A DNA stretch of 64,000 nucleotides from Pseudomonadota bacterium. Lineage in GTDB: Bacteria; Pseudomonadota; Gammaproteobacteria; Steroidobacterales; Steroidobacteraceae. The stretch is from NCBI GenBank assembly GCA_016713725.1, contig JADJOO010000006.1:1-64000 (forward strand), written 5' to 3'. Shown here one piece after another: positions 1-8,892 of this stretch. The position numbers and the translations under genes were made by a program. The notes beneath the pieces were generated by a model, which saw only the letters and a program-made list of their open reading frames with translations, searched no databases and had not been told where the DNA came from. Each line of letters begins with the position of its first letter. The first letter of the stretch is position 1.

Positions 1-257
1 CGCTCGGCGCCGCCACTTTCGAGGATTAATACGTTGGGATCGAGTTCCTTGCCAGCTCTGGCGAGATTGCCGGACGACAACGCCGCCGAGAATCGATCCA
101 CCGTGGCAACGGCGTCCTTCGCAGCCGCGGGAACGTTTGCGTCTGCGCCGCTGCTGGCAGCCGTCGGGTTGTGGTGCTGATGGGGAGCGGTTTCTGCGAA
201 CGCAGGACTCGTGAACGCGGCGATCAGGATCAGTGCGGGAACGAGGCTTGGCGTCAT
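1..257 (-). CDS. Secreted NTF2/SnoaL-like (DUF4440-type) protein, N-terminal part
   Basis: Read on the minus strand from the ATG at 257, the frame stays open to the window edge, so only about 85 residues are visible. They begin with a clear signal peptide (hydrophobic run ending AFTSPAFA), then a His/Ala/Ser-rich linker, then VDRFSAALSSGNLARAGKELDPNVLILESGG, which resembles the first helix and strand of NTF2-like/DUF4440 domains. An AGGAA ribosome-binding site lies about 7 bases before the start. The family assignment is inference from a short piece. The plus-strand genes that follow are divergent from it. Confidence 0.55.
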   Translation of the reverse strand, partial: MTPSLVPALILIAAFTSPAFAETAPHQHHNPTAASSGADANVPAAAKDAVATVDRFSAALSSGNLARAGKELDPNVLILESGGAE

Positions 258-573
258 GGCGGATTCCTGAGCGTGTTAGCGCGGGCAAACGATACAGCAT
301 AAGCACGCTTGTTCTCTTTTCTGTCTCGACGCCAAGAATTTCGCACGCGCGCCAACCGGCCGACGGTGCATCCGGTGCGGTAGCGAACGGACGCGGACTT
401 CGTTTGCGCGCATACGCATAGAAGCATCCGTGAAAGCGGTCATGCGTACCCGGCCAGTGGCCGCCCTGGACGGTGGCCGAGTCGATCATCGGTGCTGCAA
501 GAAGCTGCCAGCGTGCGGACAACCACCCTGGCGAATGAGTGTCCGATTCCACCTCTCATAGGAAACTCGCTTT
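258..573. other. Divergent intergenic region
   Basis: This stretch separates the minus-strand NTF2-like gene from the plus-strand membrane protein at 574 and must carry both promoters. Open frames across it have no recognisable product or good ribosome-binding site. I see no strong repeat or terminator. Confidence 0.4.
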
Positions 574-789
574 ATGGACACGATCACCAGATCACGCCTT
601 TCCACTGCAGTCCTTACTGTCGCCGCTGTGTTGCTGCCCGTCGGTGCCGCAATTGCACAAGGGGGCATGATGGATGGCGGGAGAATGGGGAATGGACACT
701 GGTATGGCACCGGAGGGGTATGGCTGCCCGTGTTGGCCGTCGTCGTCGTGGGCGCGGTGCTATTCGCGGTTCTCCGCCGCAAGCAGTAA
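574..789 (+). CDS. Small Gly/Met-rich membrane protein
   Basis: A 71-residue protein with an N-terminal signal-like hydrophobic segment ending GAAIAQG, a short Gly/Met/His-rich stretch (GGMMDGGRMGNGHWYG), a second transmembrane helix (VWLPVLAVVVVGAVLFAV) and a basic RRKQ end. An AGGA ribosome-binding site sits upstream of the ATG. The design resembles small membrane proteins found beside metal-resistance genes. The next gene also encodes a Met-rich exported protein, so a metal-related role is possible but is inference. No named family was recognised. Confidence 0.6.
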   Translation: MDTITRSRLSTAVLTVAAVLLPVGAAIAQGGMMDGGRMGNGHWYGTGGVWLPVLAVVVVGAVLFAVLRRKQ

Positions 790-854
790 GGCTCGCTACC
801 AGCAGTCGCCGATATCTACACGTCAATTACTTCAACCCTAAAGGAAGAGCCACT

Positions 855-1322
855 ATGAAAACCTCACTACTCGTAGCCGCCGTCGTTACCTGTGCTCTGG
901 TAGCACCGATGGTATCCGCGCAGGACACGGCCGCTCCCGCGAAGCCCGCGATGAGCATGCCGATGGATGCGCAAATGTCCCAGATGCACACGAACATGAC
1001 GTTGATGCAGTCGCAGATGGACACGATCCACGCGACGACCAACCCGAAGGAACGCCAGAAGCTGATGCAGGCGCACATGCAGACGATGCAGGAAAGCATG
1101 GCGATGATGCGCAGCATGAGCAAACCGATGCCGATGGGTGGAGGCCAGGGCGGCGGCATGGCCATGGGCGGCGACAAAGGCAAGCCCGGTGACAAGGGCA
1201 TGATGGGTGGCGAGATGATGAAGCACCACCAGATGATGGAAGAGCGCATGGGCATGATGCAGACGATGATGGACCAGATGCTGCAGCATCAGCAGATGAT
1301 GGAGTCCATGCCGACCAAGTAG
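855..1322 (+). CDS. Met-rich periplasmic protein
   Basis: The 155-residue product starts at the ATG at 855, preceded by AAGGAAG; a longer upstream frame exists but lacks a start context. A signal peptide ends at VSAQD. The mature part is extremely rich in Met, Gln and His, with MxxM repeats (MPMDAQMSQMHTNM) and a C-terminal HHQMMEERMGMMQTMMDQM stretch. Such Met/His clusters bind Cu(I)/Ag(I) in known periplasmic metal proteins. A copper-handling role is inference from composition and from the neighbouring Met-rich membrane protein. Confidence 0.7.
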   Translation: MKTSLLVAAVVTCALVAPMVSAQDTAAPAKPAMSMPMDAQMSQMHTNMTLMQSQMDTIHATTNPKERQKLMQAHMQTMQESMAMMRSMSKPMPMGGGQGGGMAMGGDKGKPGDKGMMGGEMMKHHQMMEERMGMMQTMMDQMLQHQQMMESMPTK

Positions 1323-1466
1323 CTGCATCGTCAGATACTTCAAACGCAGCGGCGACGGCTGCTTCCGTCGCACTTCCGACGCTCACTGTGTACTCCATCG
1401 CACAGACAGACAGGTACCGGGCGGTCGATGGTGACTTCATCATTCGGAGCACCGACTGGAGACGAC

Positions 1467-1991
1467 ATGACCAACAGCAATCTGGAACCCGAACGGGACG
1501 GGACTTCGGGCGGAGCTCCGACATCAGGTTCGTTTGGCGCGCAGCCGGCCGGAACCGGGCTCGGCGCGGCGGCCGGCGGCGTCGCGGTTGGCGCATTAGC
1601 AGGCTCGATCTCGGGTCCCGTCGGCGCGGTAGTGGGCGCAGCGATCGGTGCCATGGCCGGCGGCCTCGCTGGCCGCGGCATCGCGAATGCGATCGACACA
1701 GCCGCCGAGGAAGGCTACTGGCGCGAAAATTTCTCCAGCCGGCCGTACGTGAAGGGCGACTCGAGCTTCGAGGTCTACGGGCCAGCCTATCGTTTCGGAG
1801 TCGATTCCTATGCGCGGCTCGGAGATCACTCGTTCGAACAGGCCGTGCCGGAACTGGAGCGAATGGGCGGGCCAAGGGGTGGTTCACAATTGTCCTGGCA
1901 AGCGCCAAGGACGCCGCGCGACGCGTGGCAGCACGTTAGCGATGCGATTGAACGCGTGACGCCCGGGGATACTGATCGGGACGGGAAGTAA
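1467..1991 (+). CDS. Glycine-zipper domain protein
   Basis: The likely start is the ATG at 1467, with GGAG about 6 bases upstream, giving about 174 residues. After a Gly/Ser/Thr-rich N-terminus comes a long glycine zipper (GALAGSISGPVGAVVGAAIGAMAGG), the small-xxx-small pattern of membrane-inserting or oligomerising segments. A conserved-looking soluble region follows, with YWRENFSSRPYV and YGPAYRFGVDSY. Proteins of this layout are widespread uncharacterised stress- or envelope-associated proteins in Proteobacteria. It lacks a classical signal peptide. Confidence 0.7.
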   Translation: MTNSNLEPERDGTSGGAPTSGSFGAQPAGTGLGAAAGGVAVGALAGSISGPVGAVVGAAIGAMAGGLAGRGIANAIDTAAEEGYWRENFSSRPYVKGDSSFEVYGPAYRFGVDSYARLGDHSFEQAVPELERMGGPRGGSQLSWQAPRTPRDAWQHVSDAIERVTPGDTDRDGK

Positions 1992-2496
1992 GGCGACGTC
2001 CGGCGGTTGTCGGCAGAGTTTCTTCGGTGACCTCCCACATAATGGGCAACTTGGAGACGCCGCGAAGGGCAGATGGTGGAAAGCGGAGGCGCTGAGTGCC
2101 TTGACCGTCAGTTCGCTCTCATTGGAATCCCGCCGTCTCGAACGGGTAAGCCGCACCTGGCTGGCTCAATGGGTGGTCGTGCCATGATGAACGGCGCCCG
2201 GGGCAACCACTCCGCAAAATTGATGGAAACCATCAAGACGAAATCCACATCTAGCGGCCCGGAGCCCCATGAGATTCTCAGTGCGATTGGTTGAACCGTT
2301 TAGGTACAGCGCATTCCCGAGACCTCTGGCCTCGCCGGCGTAATCGAGTGTGAACTTTAGATTTCGCCTCGTCCTTTGTCGGAAGTTTCTTTCCCAAAGT
2401 CGACATTACCCTCTGCATCCGGTCCGCGCAGACCTGAACCAGAAATCTTCGTCGACTCTGTCCAAATGGGCTATCAGCATCCTGTTACCTAGGGAA
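1992..2496. other. Intergenic region without a supported gene
   Basis: Short open frames occur (for example a plus-strand one at 2073-2294), but they have no recognisable domains, weak start contexts and no coding-like codon pattern. I see nothing further until the hairpin at 2501. Confidence 0.4.
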
Positions 2497-2562
2497 AAAG
2501 AAGGGCGAGGACTCACTTGTCCTCGCCCTTGCTCAGACCTCTCCATCCTCGGTCGGGTTAGT
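2495..2562 (-). terminator. Rho-independent terminator, repeat copy A
   Basis: The minus strand shows a perfect 12-bp stem (GTCCTCGCCCTT paired with AAGGGCGAGGAC, plus positions 2501-2530) with a 6-nt loop, followed by a T-rich tract. It lies just past the 3' end of the recombinase remnant. The stem, loop and the upstream text ACTAACCCGACC...GGATGG recur at 39314-39382 with a different stem sequence, so this belongs to a small family. Confidence 0.7.
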
Positions 2563-2567
2563 CTCTG

Positions 2568-3356
2568 CTACTCATGTGGGTTGCCGCGTTTAATGAAACC
2601 ACGGACCCACTCGTGAGGCGGACCTCGCACCGTTTCGGCGGCATTTGTTGAGACCGAATTTCCAGTAAATTGAGATTTCCCGTCGGGTCTGCCTCGAAAA
2701 ACGAGACTTCTCGGAACCTCTTGATGAGGCAGGCATTCGTCCCCGGACCCGCATAGCCACCAAGCAGATGTCGTACGGGGACGATTCTGCACCTCGTAGA
2801 GCGTCCGCCCGTCGTTCACGAGGAAGCTCGCAAAGGAATGGCGCAGGTCGTGCAGACGCAGGTGCGGCAACCCGGCGGCTTCACGAACGCGCTTCCATTG
2901 CTTGTCGATCGCGGTGAATGCCGTGCCCGTCCGGCCGCTGAGAAAGACCGAATCGCCGGCCTCACCGCGGTCGAGCCGGTTCAGCACGCTCACGGCCGCG
3001 TCGTTCAGCGGCACACTTCGCAGCTTCCGGCTCTTCGCGTTCGAAGCGCGTATCGTGAACACGCGTCGCTGCGTCCCGCTGAGCGGTTGCGCCACGTCGC
3101 GCGTGCACGGCGCGCAGCCGACGGCATCGCAGCCAGTCTCCGGTTGGAATCCATTGACGCCGGCGGTCCCCTGGCTGCCGTTTCGGCGGAGTGGAATCTG
3201 CTCGCGATCACACGTGCCGGGAGGGCACCGAGCGTTATTCGCGGACGCGGTGCGGGTCGGTGGCCCACCGCTACCGCCATCGTCGCGGATCTGTTTGACG
3301 TGCGATACGACTCCCGGTTCCCACTCCTCACCGATCAGCAGGAACTGCAGTCCCAT
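2568..3356 (-). pseudogene. Tyrosine recombinase (phage-type integrase) remnant
   Basis: The middle of the frame matches the catalytic domain of site-specific tyrosine recombinases: RSVPLNDAAVSVLNRL, VFLSGRTGTAFTAIDKQW, and the HxxR box HDLRHSFASFLVNDG. After TLYEVQ the expected LLGH...Y box is missing and the frame becomes non-homologous, so the nucleophile tyrosine is lost. The part before about 3090 also does not look like recombinase. It is therefore degraded, by mutation or by sequencing indels. It ends next to a strong terminator. It may mark an old integration event. Confidence 0.6.
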
Positions 3357-3498
3357 CCGAAGGCCTGCGAGTAGGTCTCCGCGTTTGCGCGGGCGGGTAA
3401 CAAACTGGGGTGTTTCGGCACGCTCGATTTCGAAGCTGCTACTCGACCGTTCATTTAGAGCACGGCTGGCTTCACCGAGAGCGGCGCACTTGACCGAT

Positions 3499-3840
3499 TC
3501 ATGGCGCTTCCAGCAGGCGCCGCAGATCCTCTGGAATCGGCATCGGCTTCGTCGCGCTGACGTTCGCGCCGCCGGTGTTACCGACCGGCACCCAGATGCG
3601 CGTGACCGCCAGTGCCGCGATGAGGCGCGTCACCTGGCCGGTCACCTCACGCCCATCACGCATTCGAATGCCGAGGCGCAACATGTTCCAGTGCGCCCGT
3701 ACATGAGCACGCGTACTGCGTTGGCCCAGAATGTGCGCGCGCTCGAGGTGCTCGAAAGCCTCTCGCGAATGGCCGGACGCCTCGGCTTCCATCGCGAGCG
3801 ACAACTCCCTCTCGTAGGCCAGTTTCACCGCGGGATTCAT
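3499..3840 (-). CDS. DUF3703 family protein
   Basis: The complete 113-residue product matches the DUF3703 family as I know it: an N-terminal helical half with ELSLAMEAEASGHSREAFEHLERAHILGQ and a conserved C-terminal half with RIWVPVGNTGGANVSATKPMPIPEDL. The family is small, soluble, uncharacterised and often lies near metal-resistance genes or other accessory genes. GGAG lies about 7 bases before the ATG at 3840. The gene stands alone, between the recombinase remnant and a divergent hydrolase. Confidence 0.8.
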   Translation of the reverse strand: MNPAVKLAYERELSLAMEAEASGHSREAFEHLERAHILGQRSTRAHVRAHWNMLRLGIRMRDGREVTGQVTRLIAALAVTRIWVPVGNTGGANVSATKPMPIPEDLRRLLEAP

Positions 3841-4007
3841 CTACCGCTCCGTGCAACGTTGCCAGCTCGAATCCCGGTGACGCGGACCACGAGTCCGGGA
3901 TTCCGCGGGATCATATCGTGAAACACTTCGAACACCCAGCGTGCGCCGGGGCGCCACTGCGCGCGAGGACCGATGCTGAAGGCGTACGATACTTGAGGTC
4001 CACTCCA

Positions 4008-4856
4008 ATGGCAGGATTCCTAATGCGCCTCGCCGCTCGAACGATCCGCTGCCGGCTGCTCACTTCGGTCTGCATTTCAATCCTGCTGAGCGCGTGTGCG
4101 AAAGAACCGGTTGGTCGAGTGACCCAAGTCGGCGGACGCGCCGTCGAGATTGCGCTGCAGGGACGAGGATCCCCCTCGGTCGTTTTCGAGTCCGGCCTAG
4201 GCGACGATCTGTCGCCGTGGATGGAAGTTGCCTCGAGCACCGCCAGACGCGCAACGTCGCTCGCCTACAGTCGGGCCGGCTACGGGCGCAGTGCGACGTC
4301 CTGGTCCCCACGGCGCGATCCACGGACCGTGGCCGCCGAACTGGATGAGCTGCTGCAGACGCTCGGGGTGCCTGCGCCGTACGTCCTCGTCGGCCATTCC
4401 CTCGGCGGCCTGTACGTCCAGGCATACGCTGCTGCGTACCCGCAGAAGGTCGCCGGCCTGGTGCTGGTCGATCCCACGCATCCGGATCAGGTGGCCCGCG
4501 TGCGTGGCGGCGCACCCGGCGACGCCAGATTTGTCGGCATCGCCAGCCACTTGTTCAGCGGTCCGATGCGCGCTGAATTCCAGGCCCATGGGGATGCGAC
4601 CGCCTTTCCCGAGCCGGTCTACGCCGGCCCCGTGATCGTCATGGCCGCGGAGCGCAAGCAGATGCTCGCGAGTGACGCCTTCCACAAGCTGCGAGGCACG
4701 TTGCTTCGGGAGATCGCTGCGCATTACCCGCAAGGCGAGCTGCGGTCGGTTGACGCCGGCCACTACATCCAGCGCGAGAAGCCCGCGGCAGTTGTCGATG
4801 CTATCGAGGCGATAGTCGATCGACTCGGCGCGCCACGCGCTGCCGCGATGCACTGA
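4008..4856 (+). CDS. Alpha/beta-hydrolase lipoprotein
   Basis: The start at 4008 has GAGG 9 bases upstream and gives a lipoprotein signal ending in the lipobox LLSAC. The mature enzyme is an alpha/beta hydrolase: oxyanion region VVFESGLGDDLSPW, nucleophile elbow GHSLGG, strand GLVLVDPTHP, and a late catalytic His in DAGHYIQ. The substrate cannot be read from sequence; esterase or peptidase-like hydrolysis at the outer membrane is likely. It is the only plus-strand enzyme at the edge of the minus-strand peptide locus. Confidence 0.8.
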   Translation: MAGFLMRLAARTIRCRLLTSVCISILLSACAKEPVGRVTQVGGRAVEIALQGRGSPSVVFESGLGDDLSPWMEVASSTARRATSLAYSRAGYGRSATSWSPRRDPRTVAAELDELLQTLGVPAPYVLVGHSLGGLYVQAYAAAYPQKVAGLVLVDPTHPDQVARVRGGAPGDARFVGIASHLFSGPMRAEFQAHGDATAFPEPVYAGPVIVMAAERKQMLASDAFHKLRGTLLREIAAHYPQGELRSVDAGHYIQREKPAAVVDAIEAIVDRLGAPRAAAMH

Positions 4857-4901
4857 CGCGACCGATTGCCCGTCAGTGAAGATTGGACTTGAGACAGCGC
4901 C

Positions 4902-6278
4902 CTACCGCGAATGTAAGCCCGATGCAGGATCCTGGGCCTTCGGCCCCCGCTCGAGGACGACGCGCCCACGCTGCATGACGAATAACGGGTGCTCGGTGGA
5001 CTCGATATTTGCAATCGCATCGCCTGGTACCGCCACGAGGTCGGCGAATTTGCCCGCTTCCAAAGTACCGGTGTCCGCCTCGATGCCAAGCAGCCTCGCC
5101 GACCCGCGCGCGCTCGTAAGCAGGGCATCTGCCGGCGACATTCCCAGCTCCGTCATCAGTCGGAATTCCATCGCATTCATGCCGTGCGGAAACACTCCGG
5201 CATCCGTTCCGAATGCGATCGGCACGCCGATCCGCAGCGCCGTCCTGAACATGTCTCCGTGGGCGGCGGCGGCGGCCCGAGCCTTTTCGGCGATCTTCGG
5301 CGGGAACGTGTCGATCATCCTGGTCACCCAGTGGATGGCCGAGCGTGTCGGAACGAGATACGTGCCCTTGCGCTTCATCAGGCGCAGGGTCTCTTCGGTG
5401 AGAAAGCTGCCGTGCTCGATGGAATCCACGCCGGCTTCGATGGCGAGCCGCGCAGCGGTATCCCCGTGCGCATGCGCGGCGACCTTGCGCTTCCAGGCAT
5501 GGGCTTCCGAGACGCTGGCCTGCAGTTCGGCAGGAGTGAGCTGCGGGACGTCGACCGGGTCGGTCGGCGACAGTACGCCGCCCGAGGCGCAGATCTTGAT
5601 GACGTCGGCGCCGTACTTCAGCTGCTGGCGCACCGCTTCGCGACACTGGTCCGGACCATTGCATACGCCTTCGAGCGGCCCCGGAGCCTTGACGCGATCG
5701 GGCGGGAACGGTGCGCTGTCGCAGTGACTACCAGTCGACCCCACGGCGTGCCCCGCGGTCAGTATGCGAGGCCCGACGATGATCCCTGCATCGATCGCAT
5801 TGCGCAGGCCCACGTCGACATGGTCGGCTGCGCCGACGTTGCGCACGGTCGTGAATCCCGCTTCCAGGGTCTTCCTGGCAAACCCGGCGGCGTAGTGGGA
5901 CTGCTCCGGCGGAAAGCGGAAGATGTCCTGGTAGAAGCCCAGGTAGTAGTTCTTCCGGCTTTCGAGGGTCAGGTGGGCGTGCGCGTCGATGAACCCGGGC
6001 ATCAGGGTCACATCGCCGAGATCGATGATCCGGGCGCCGGCCGGGAGCGTTGCTTCGGTGCCCACGGAGACGATGCGCTCGCCCTGCACGACCACCTCGA
6101 TGCCGGTGCCCAGGTAGCCGCTCATTCCGTCGAAGACGCGCTGGGCCTTGATGACCATGACCGGGGTCGGGGCCGCTGCGGTGACGGGCTGATCCGCCTG
6201 AGCCTGCGCTCCGTAGCCGAATGACACCAGGAGCGCTGCGAGTGCGGAGCGTTTTACCCGGGAAGTCGTCTGGTTCAT
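4902..6278 (-). CDS. Secreted amidohydrolase (Xaa-Pro dipeptidase/imidazolonepropionase-like)
   Basis: The 458-residue protein has a signal peptide (LAALLVSFGYGAQAQA) and then an amidohydrolase-superfamily barrel. Metal ligands appear in order: PGFIDAHAHLT (HxH), DVIKICASGGV (bridging Lys), AAHAHG and SIEHGSF (His), and FGTDAGVF (Asp). The layout matches the group that cleaves Xaa-Pro or N-acyl dipeptides and related cyclic amides. It is the last gene of a minus-strand run; its ATG overlaps the stop of the carbamoylase by 4 bases, which implies co-translation. Exact substrate unknown. Confidence 0.85.
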   Translation of the reverse strand: MNQTTSRVKRSALAALLVSFGYGAQAQADQPVTAAAPTPVMVIKAQRVFDGMSGYLGTGIEVVVQGERIVSVGTEATLPAGARIIDLGDVTLMPGFIDAHAHLTLESRKNYYLGFYQDIFRFPPEQSHYAAGFARKTLEAGFTTVRNVGAADHVDVGLRNAIDAGIIVGPRILTAGHAVGSTGSHCDSAPFPPDRVKAPGPLEGVCNGPDQCREAVRQQLKYGADVIKICASGGVLSPTDPVDVPQLTPAELQASVSEAHAWKRKVAAHAHGDTAARLAIEAGVDSIEHGSFLTEETLRLMKRKGTYLVPTRSAIHWVTRMIDTFPPKIAEKARAAAAAHGDMFRTALRIGVPIAFGTDAGVFPHGMNAMEFRLMTELGMSPADALLTSARGSARLLGIEADTGTLEAGKFADLVAVPGDAIANIESTEHPLFVMQRGRVVLERGPKAQDPASGLHSR

Positions 6279-7522
6279 GTCGATGCGCTCCCGGCCAATC
6301 GCAGCATGGTCTGCAGGAGCACGTTGGATCCGATCTCGAGATGCCTAGGCTCGGTGAACTCGCGTGGGTTGTGACTGATGCCACCGACGCTCGGCACGAA
6401 GATCATCGCGGTCGGACAGATCTGCGCCATCATCTGGGCATCGTGGCCCGCGCCGGAGGTCATCCGCCTGATCGGCAGTCCGCACTCCGACGCCACGGCT
6501 TCGATCGCCTGCAGCACCAAAGGACTGAACACCACTGGATCCGTCCTCACCAGTGAGCGGGCTTCGATCGACACCCCTTCCTCGAGCGCAAGCGCTTCGA
6601 GGAACGCTGCCAGGTCCCGCTCGGCCACGCGCAGTCGCGCATCGTCGGTATTGCGCAGGTCGACGGACACCACCGCCTGGTTGGCGATCACGTTGATGAG
6701 GTTGGGCGTCAGACGCGTACTCCCGACGGTACCGACCTGGGAGGCGCCCATGCGCGTGGCGAGTTCGCGTACAAAAACGGCGATTCTCGCGGCGCAGAAG
6801 CCCGCGTCGTGGCGAAGTCGCATCGGGGTCGTCCCGGCATGGTTCGAGACTCCGCGAATCGTCACCTCCTGCCATGAAATGCCCTGCAGGTTCTCCACGG
6901 CGCCCAGCAGGCCACCCTCCATGTCCAGAATCGGCCCCTGCTCGATGTGCAATTCCACGAACGCGTGGGGCACGAGTTCGCCGCAGGGTTCGGTTCCCGC
7001 GTATCCGATCCGCTGCAGCTCGTCACCGAGTCGCGTCCCGTCCACCGACTCGCGTTCAGGGCCTCGTCGACGTGCAAGCTTCCGACGTAGACCAGCGAGC
7101 CCATCATGTCGGGCTGGAAGCGAACGCCTTCCTCGTTGGTGAAGATCGTCACGGCCAGAGGTCGCTCGGTGACTACGCCTTCCTCGTGCAGTGTCTGCAG
7201 CACCTCGAGTCCCGCGATCACTCCGTAGATTCCGTCATAACGACCACCGTTGCCGACCGTGTCGATATGCGAGCCGGTCATAACCGGTTGACCGCCGGTG
7301 CGACCCGGAGCGCAGACCCGTGATGTTTCCGATGCGGTCGATCAGTACCTGCAGGCCCGCCTCGTGCAACCATTCGACCACCTGGTCGCGCCCCCGCCGG
7401 TCGGCGTCGGTCAATGCGAGCCGGTTGGTCGTACCGTCGTCCTGCCAGGCCCATCGCGCCAAGGCCTCGATGCGAGCAACGAGTCGATCGCCGTTGATCG
7501 TGATCGGCGCTGAATTCGTCAT
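6275..7522 (-). CDS. Zn-dependent N-carbamoyl-L-amino-acid hydrolase/hydantoinase family, two frameshifts
   Basis: Three consecutive frames together give a complete M20-type amidase: ALTDADRRGRDQVVEWL at the N-terminus, metal motifs GSHIDTVGNGGRYDG and NEEGVRF, dimerisation region VSNHAGTTPM, and late motifs SGAGHDAQ and GISHNP. The family removes carbamoyl or allantoate-type groups from amino acids. The frame breaks near 7281-7310 and 7045-7075, each fixable by a single indel. It overlaps both neighbours by 4 bases (ammonia-lyase upstream, amidohydrolase downstream). Given frameshifts in essential genes elsewhere in this window, sequencing error is likelier than decay. Confidence 0.75.
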
Positions 7523-8811
7523 CGCTTCCCCGTACCGGTGACTGCGGTCGGCGCGCCGTGCACCAGGATTTCGTAGATTTGCCGATCCGTTGCCCCTTCG
7601 GTGCCGATCAACAGCACCGTCGAGGACGCATTGAGTCGCAGGCAGCTCGGGGCCTCACCCGTCGGGTCGTTCGCAACGGCCAATAGGCCAGCAAGCCCCG
7701 CCACGCCCGATTCGCCCGCGATGATCGAACCGCCACCCGCCGATCCCAGGTAGAGCAGGCGCATGCACTCGATGGCCGCCGCATCCTCGATCGTCATGAA
7801 GAACTCGGCACCTGCCTCGACGATCGGCCACGCGACTCGTGAAACCTCTCCACAGGAGAGTCCGGCCATCACCGTATCGAGATCGCCCGTCACCGGCGTC
7901 GGTCGGCCATGAACCGCCGACTGGTACAGGCAGTCGGCGCGACGGGGTTCGACGATGATGAATCGGGGGACTCGCTGGGGGCCCAGCTTTTCCCATAGAT
8001 AGGAGATCACCGCCGCCGCGAGGCCGCCGACGCCGCCCTGCAGGAACACGTGGGTCGGCAAGGAATGGCCCGCCTCCGTCAACTGAGCCAGCGTCTCGAT
8101 CACCAACGAGGCATAGCCCTGCATCGTGGATATTGGAATCGCATCGGACACGTCGTCCGACGTGTCGGCGACGAGGTACCAGCCCTCGACTGCAGCCGCG
8201 TGCTTCGCTGCGCGAACCGAGTCGTCATAGTTGCCAGGCGTGCGGACGACCCTGCCGCCCAGGTTCAGGATCGCCTGCTCCCGCGTCCGGCTCACTCGCT
8301 CGTGCAGGAAGACGGTGCTCGAGCAGCCAAACCGCTTCGCCCCGGCGGCAACTGCGCGACCGTGATTGCCGTCGCTCGCACAGACGACGGTAATGTCTTG
8401 CGTCAGATCGTGGTGGACGCCGCTGGCCAGTTCCTCCATGCCGGCTCGCCGACCCAGTTGGCGGTGCAGCAGCGTCTGGAGCAGGGACGCGACTGCATAG
8501 GTTCCGCCCAGCGCCTTGAAGCTGTCGAGTCCGAATCGCGAGGCTTCGTCCTTGTATAGGACCCGACGGACTCCAGCTCGCGCGGTCACGGCCCAGAGGT
8601 CGCGCAACGGCGTGGGCGCGTAGCCGTGCCAGAGCCGGATATCGTCGTACGCCCGCTGCGCCGCTGCGACCGACAGTACGTCGGTGAAGGCATAGGCGCC
8701 CCGCAGCGTCGCGAGGAGGTTCTGATGCAGCGAGAAATCCCAGGTCACTTGAAGTTCGTGCGAACGGGCCGGTGTGCCCGATCCCGTGAATGCTAGGTGG
8801 TTAGGCAGCAT
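7519..8811 (-). CDS. PLP-dependent diaminopropionate ammonia-lyase-like enzyme
   Basis: About 430 residues. The PLP-Lys motif KDEASRFGLDSFKALGG and downstream SDGNHGRAVA are characteristic of diaminopropionate ammonia-lyase within fold type II, together with the Gly-rich phosphate loop GGVGGLAAA. Such enzymes eliminate ammonia from 2,3-diaminopropionate of either configuration, and some act on D-serine. The start is placed at 8811, because the longer frame would begin inside a repeated element; no strong ribosome-binding site helps. It is coupled to the carbamoylase by a 4-base overlap, so the two probably act in one amino-acid catabolic pathway. Confidence 0.8.
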   Translation of the reverse strand: MLPNHLAFTGSGTPARSHELQVTWDFSLHQNLLATLRGAYAFTDVLSVAAAQRAYDDIRLWHGYAPTPLRDLWAVTARAGVRRVLYKDEASRFGLDSFKALGGTYAVASLLQTLLHRQLGRRAGMEELASGVHHDLTQDITVVCASDGNHGRAVAAGAKRFGCSSTVFLHERVSRTREQAILNLGGRVVRTPGNYDDSVRAAKHAAAVEGWYLVADTSDDVSDAIPISTMQGYASLVIETLAQLTEAGHSLPTHVFLQGGVGGLAAAVISYLWEKLGPQRVPRFIIVEPRRADCLYQSAVHGRPTPVTGDLDTVMAGLSCGEVSRVAWPIVEAGAEFFMTIEDAAAIECMRLLYLGSAGGGSIIAGESGVAGLAGLLAVANDPTGEAPSCLRLNASSTVLLIGTEGATDRQIYEILVHGAPTAVTGTGKR

Positions 8812-8815
8812 GAAA

Positions 8816-8854
8816 GAGGACACAAGAGCCGCGGTTCCAGCCATCCATGCCGAC
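8816..8854 (-). repeat. Dispersed ~38-bp repeat, copy 1
   Basis: Plus-strand text GCCGCGGTTCCAGCCATC lies inside a ~38-bp segment nearly identical to 22287-22325 and more loosely to 30784-30822. All three lie just upstream of minus-strand genes of the peptide locus. The core CCGCGGTT is close to palindromic, so an operator is possible. A dispersed repeat is the alternative. Confidence 0.6.
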
Positions 8855-8892
8855 CTTCGTTCGGCAGTTTGCGAGTTCGCGCCGGGCGCGTG

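Noticed and set aside
486..1373. Several long open frames overlapping the Met-rich gene
   Set aside because: Low-complexity shadows of the GC-rich Met/His coding sequence; the plus frame from 855 has the signal peptide and ribosome-binding site.
2073..2294. Plus-strand 73-residue open frame
   Set aside because: No domain, no ribosome-binding site, and composition like the non-coding flank.
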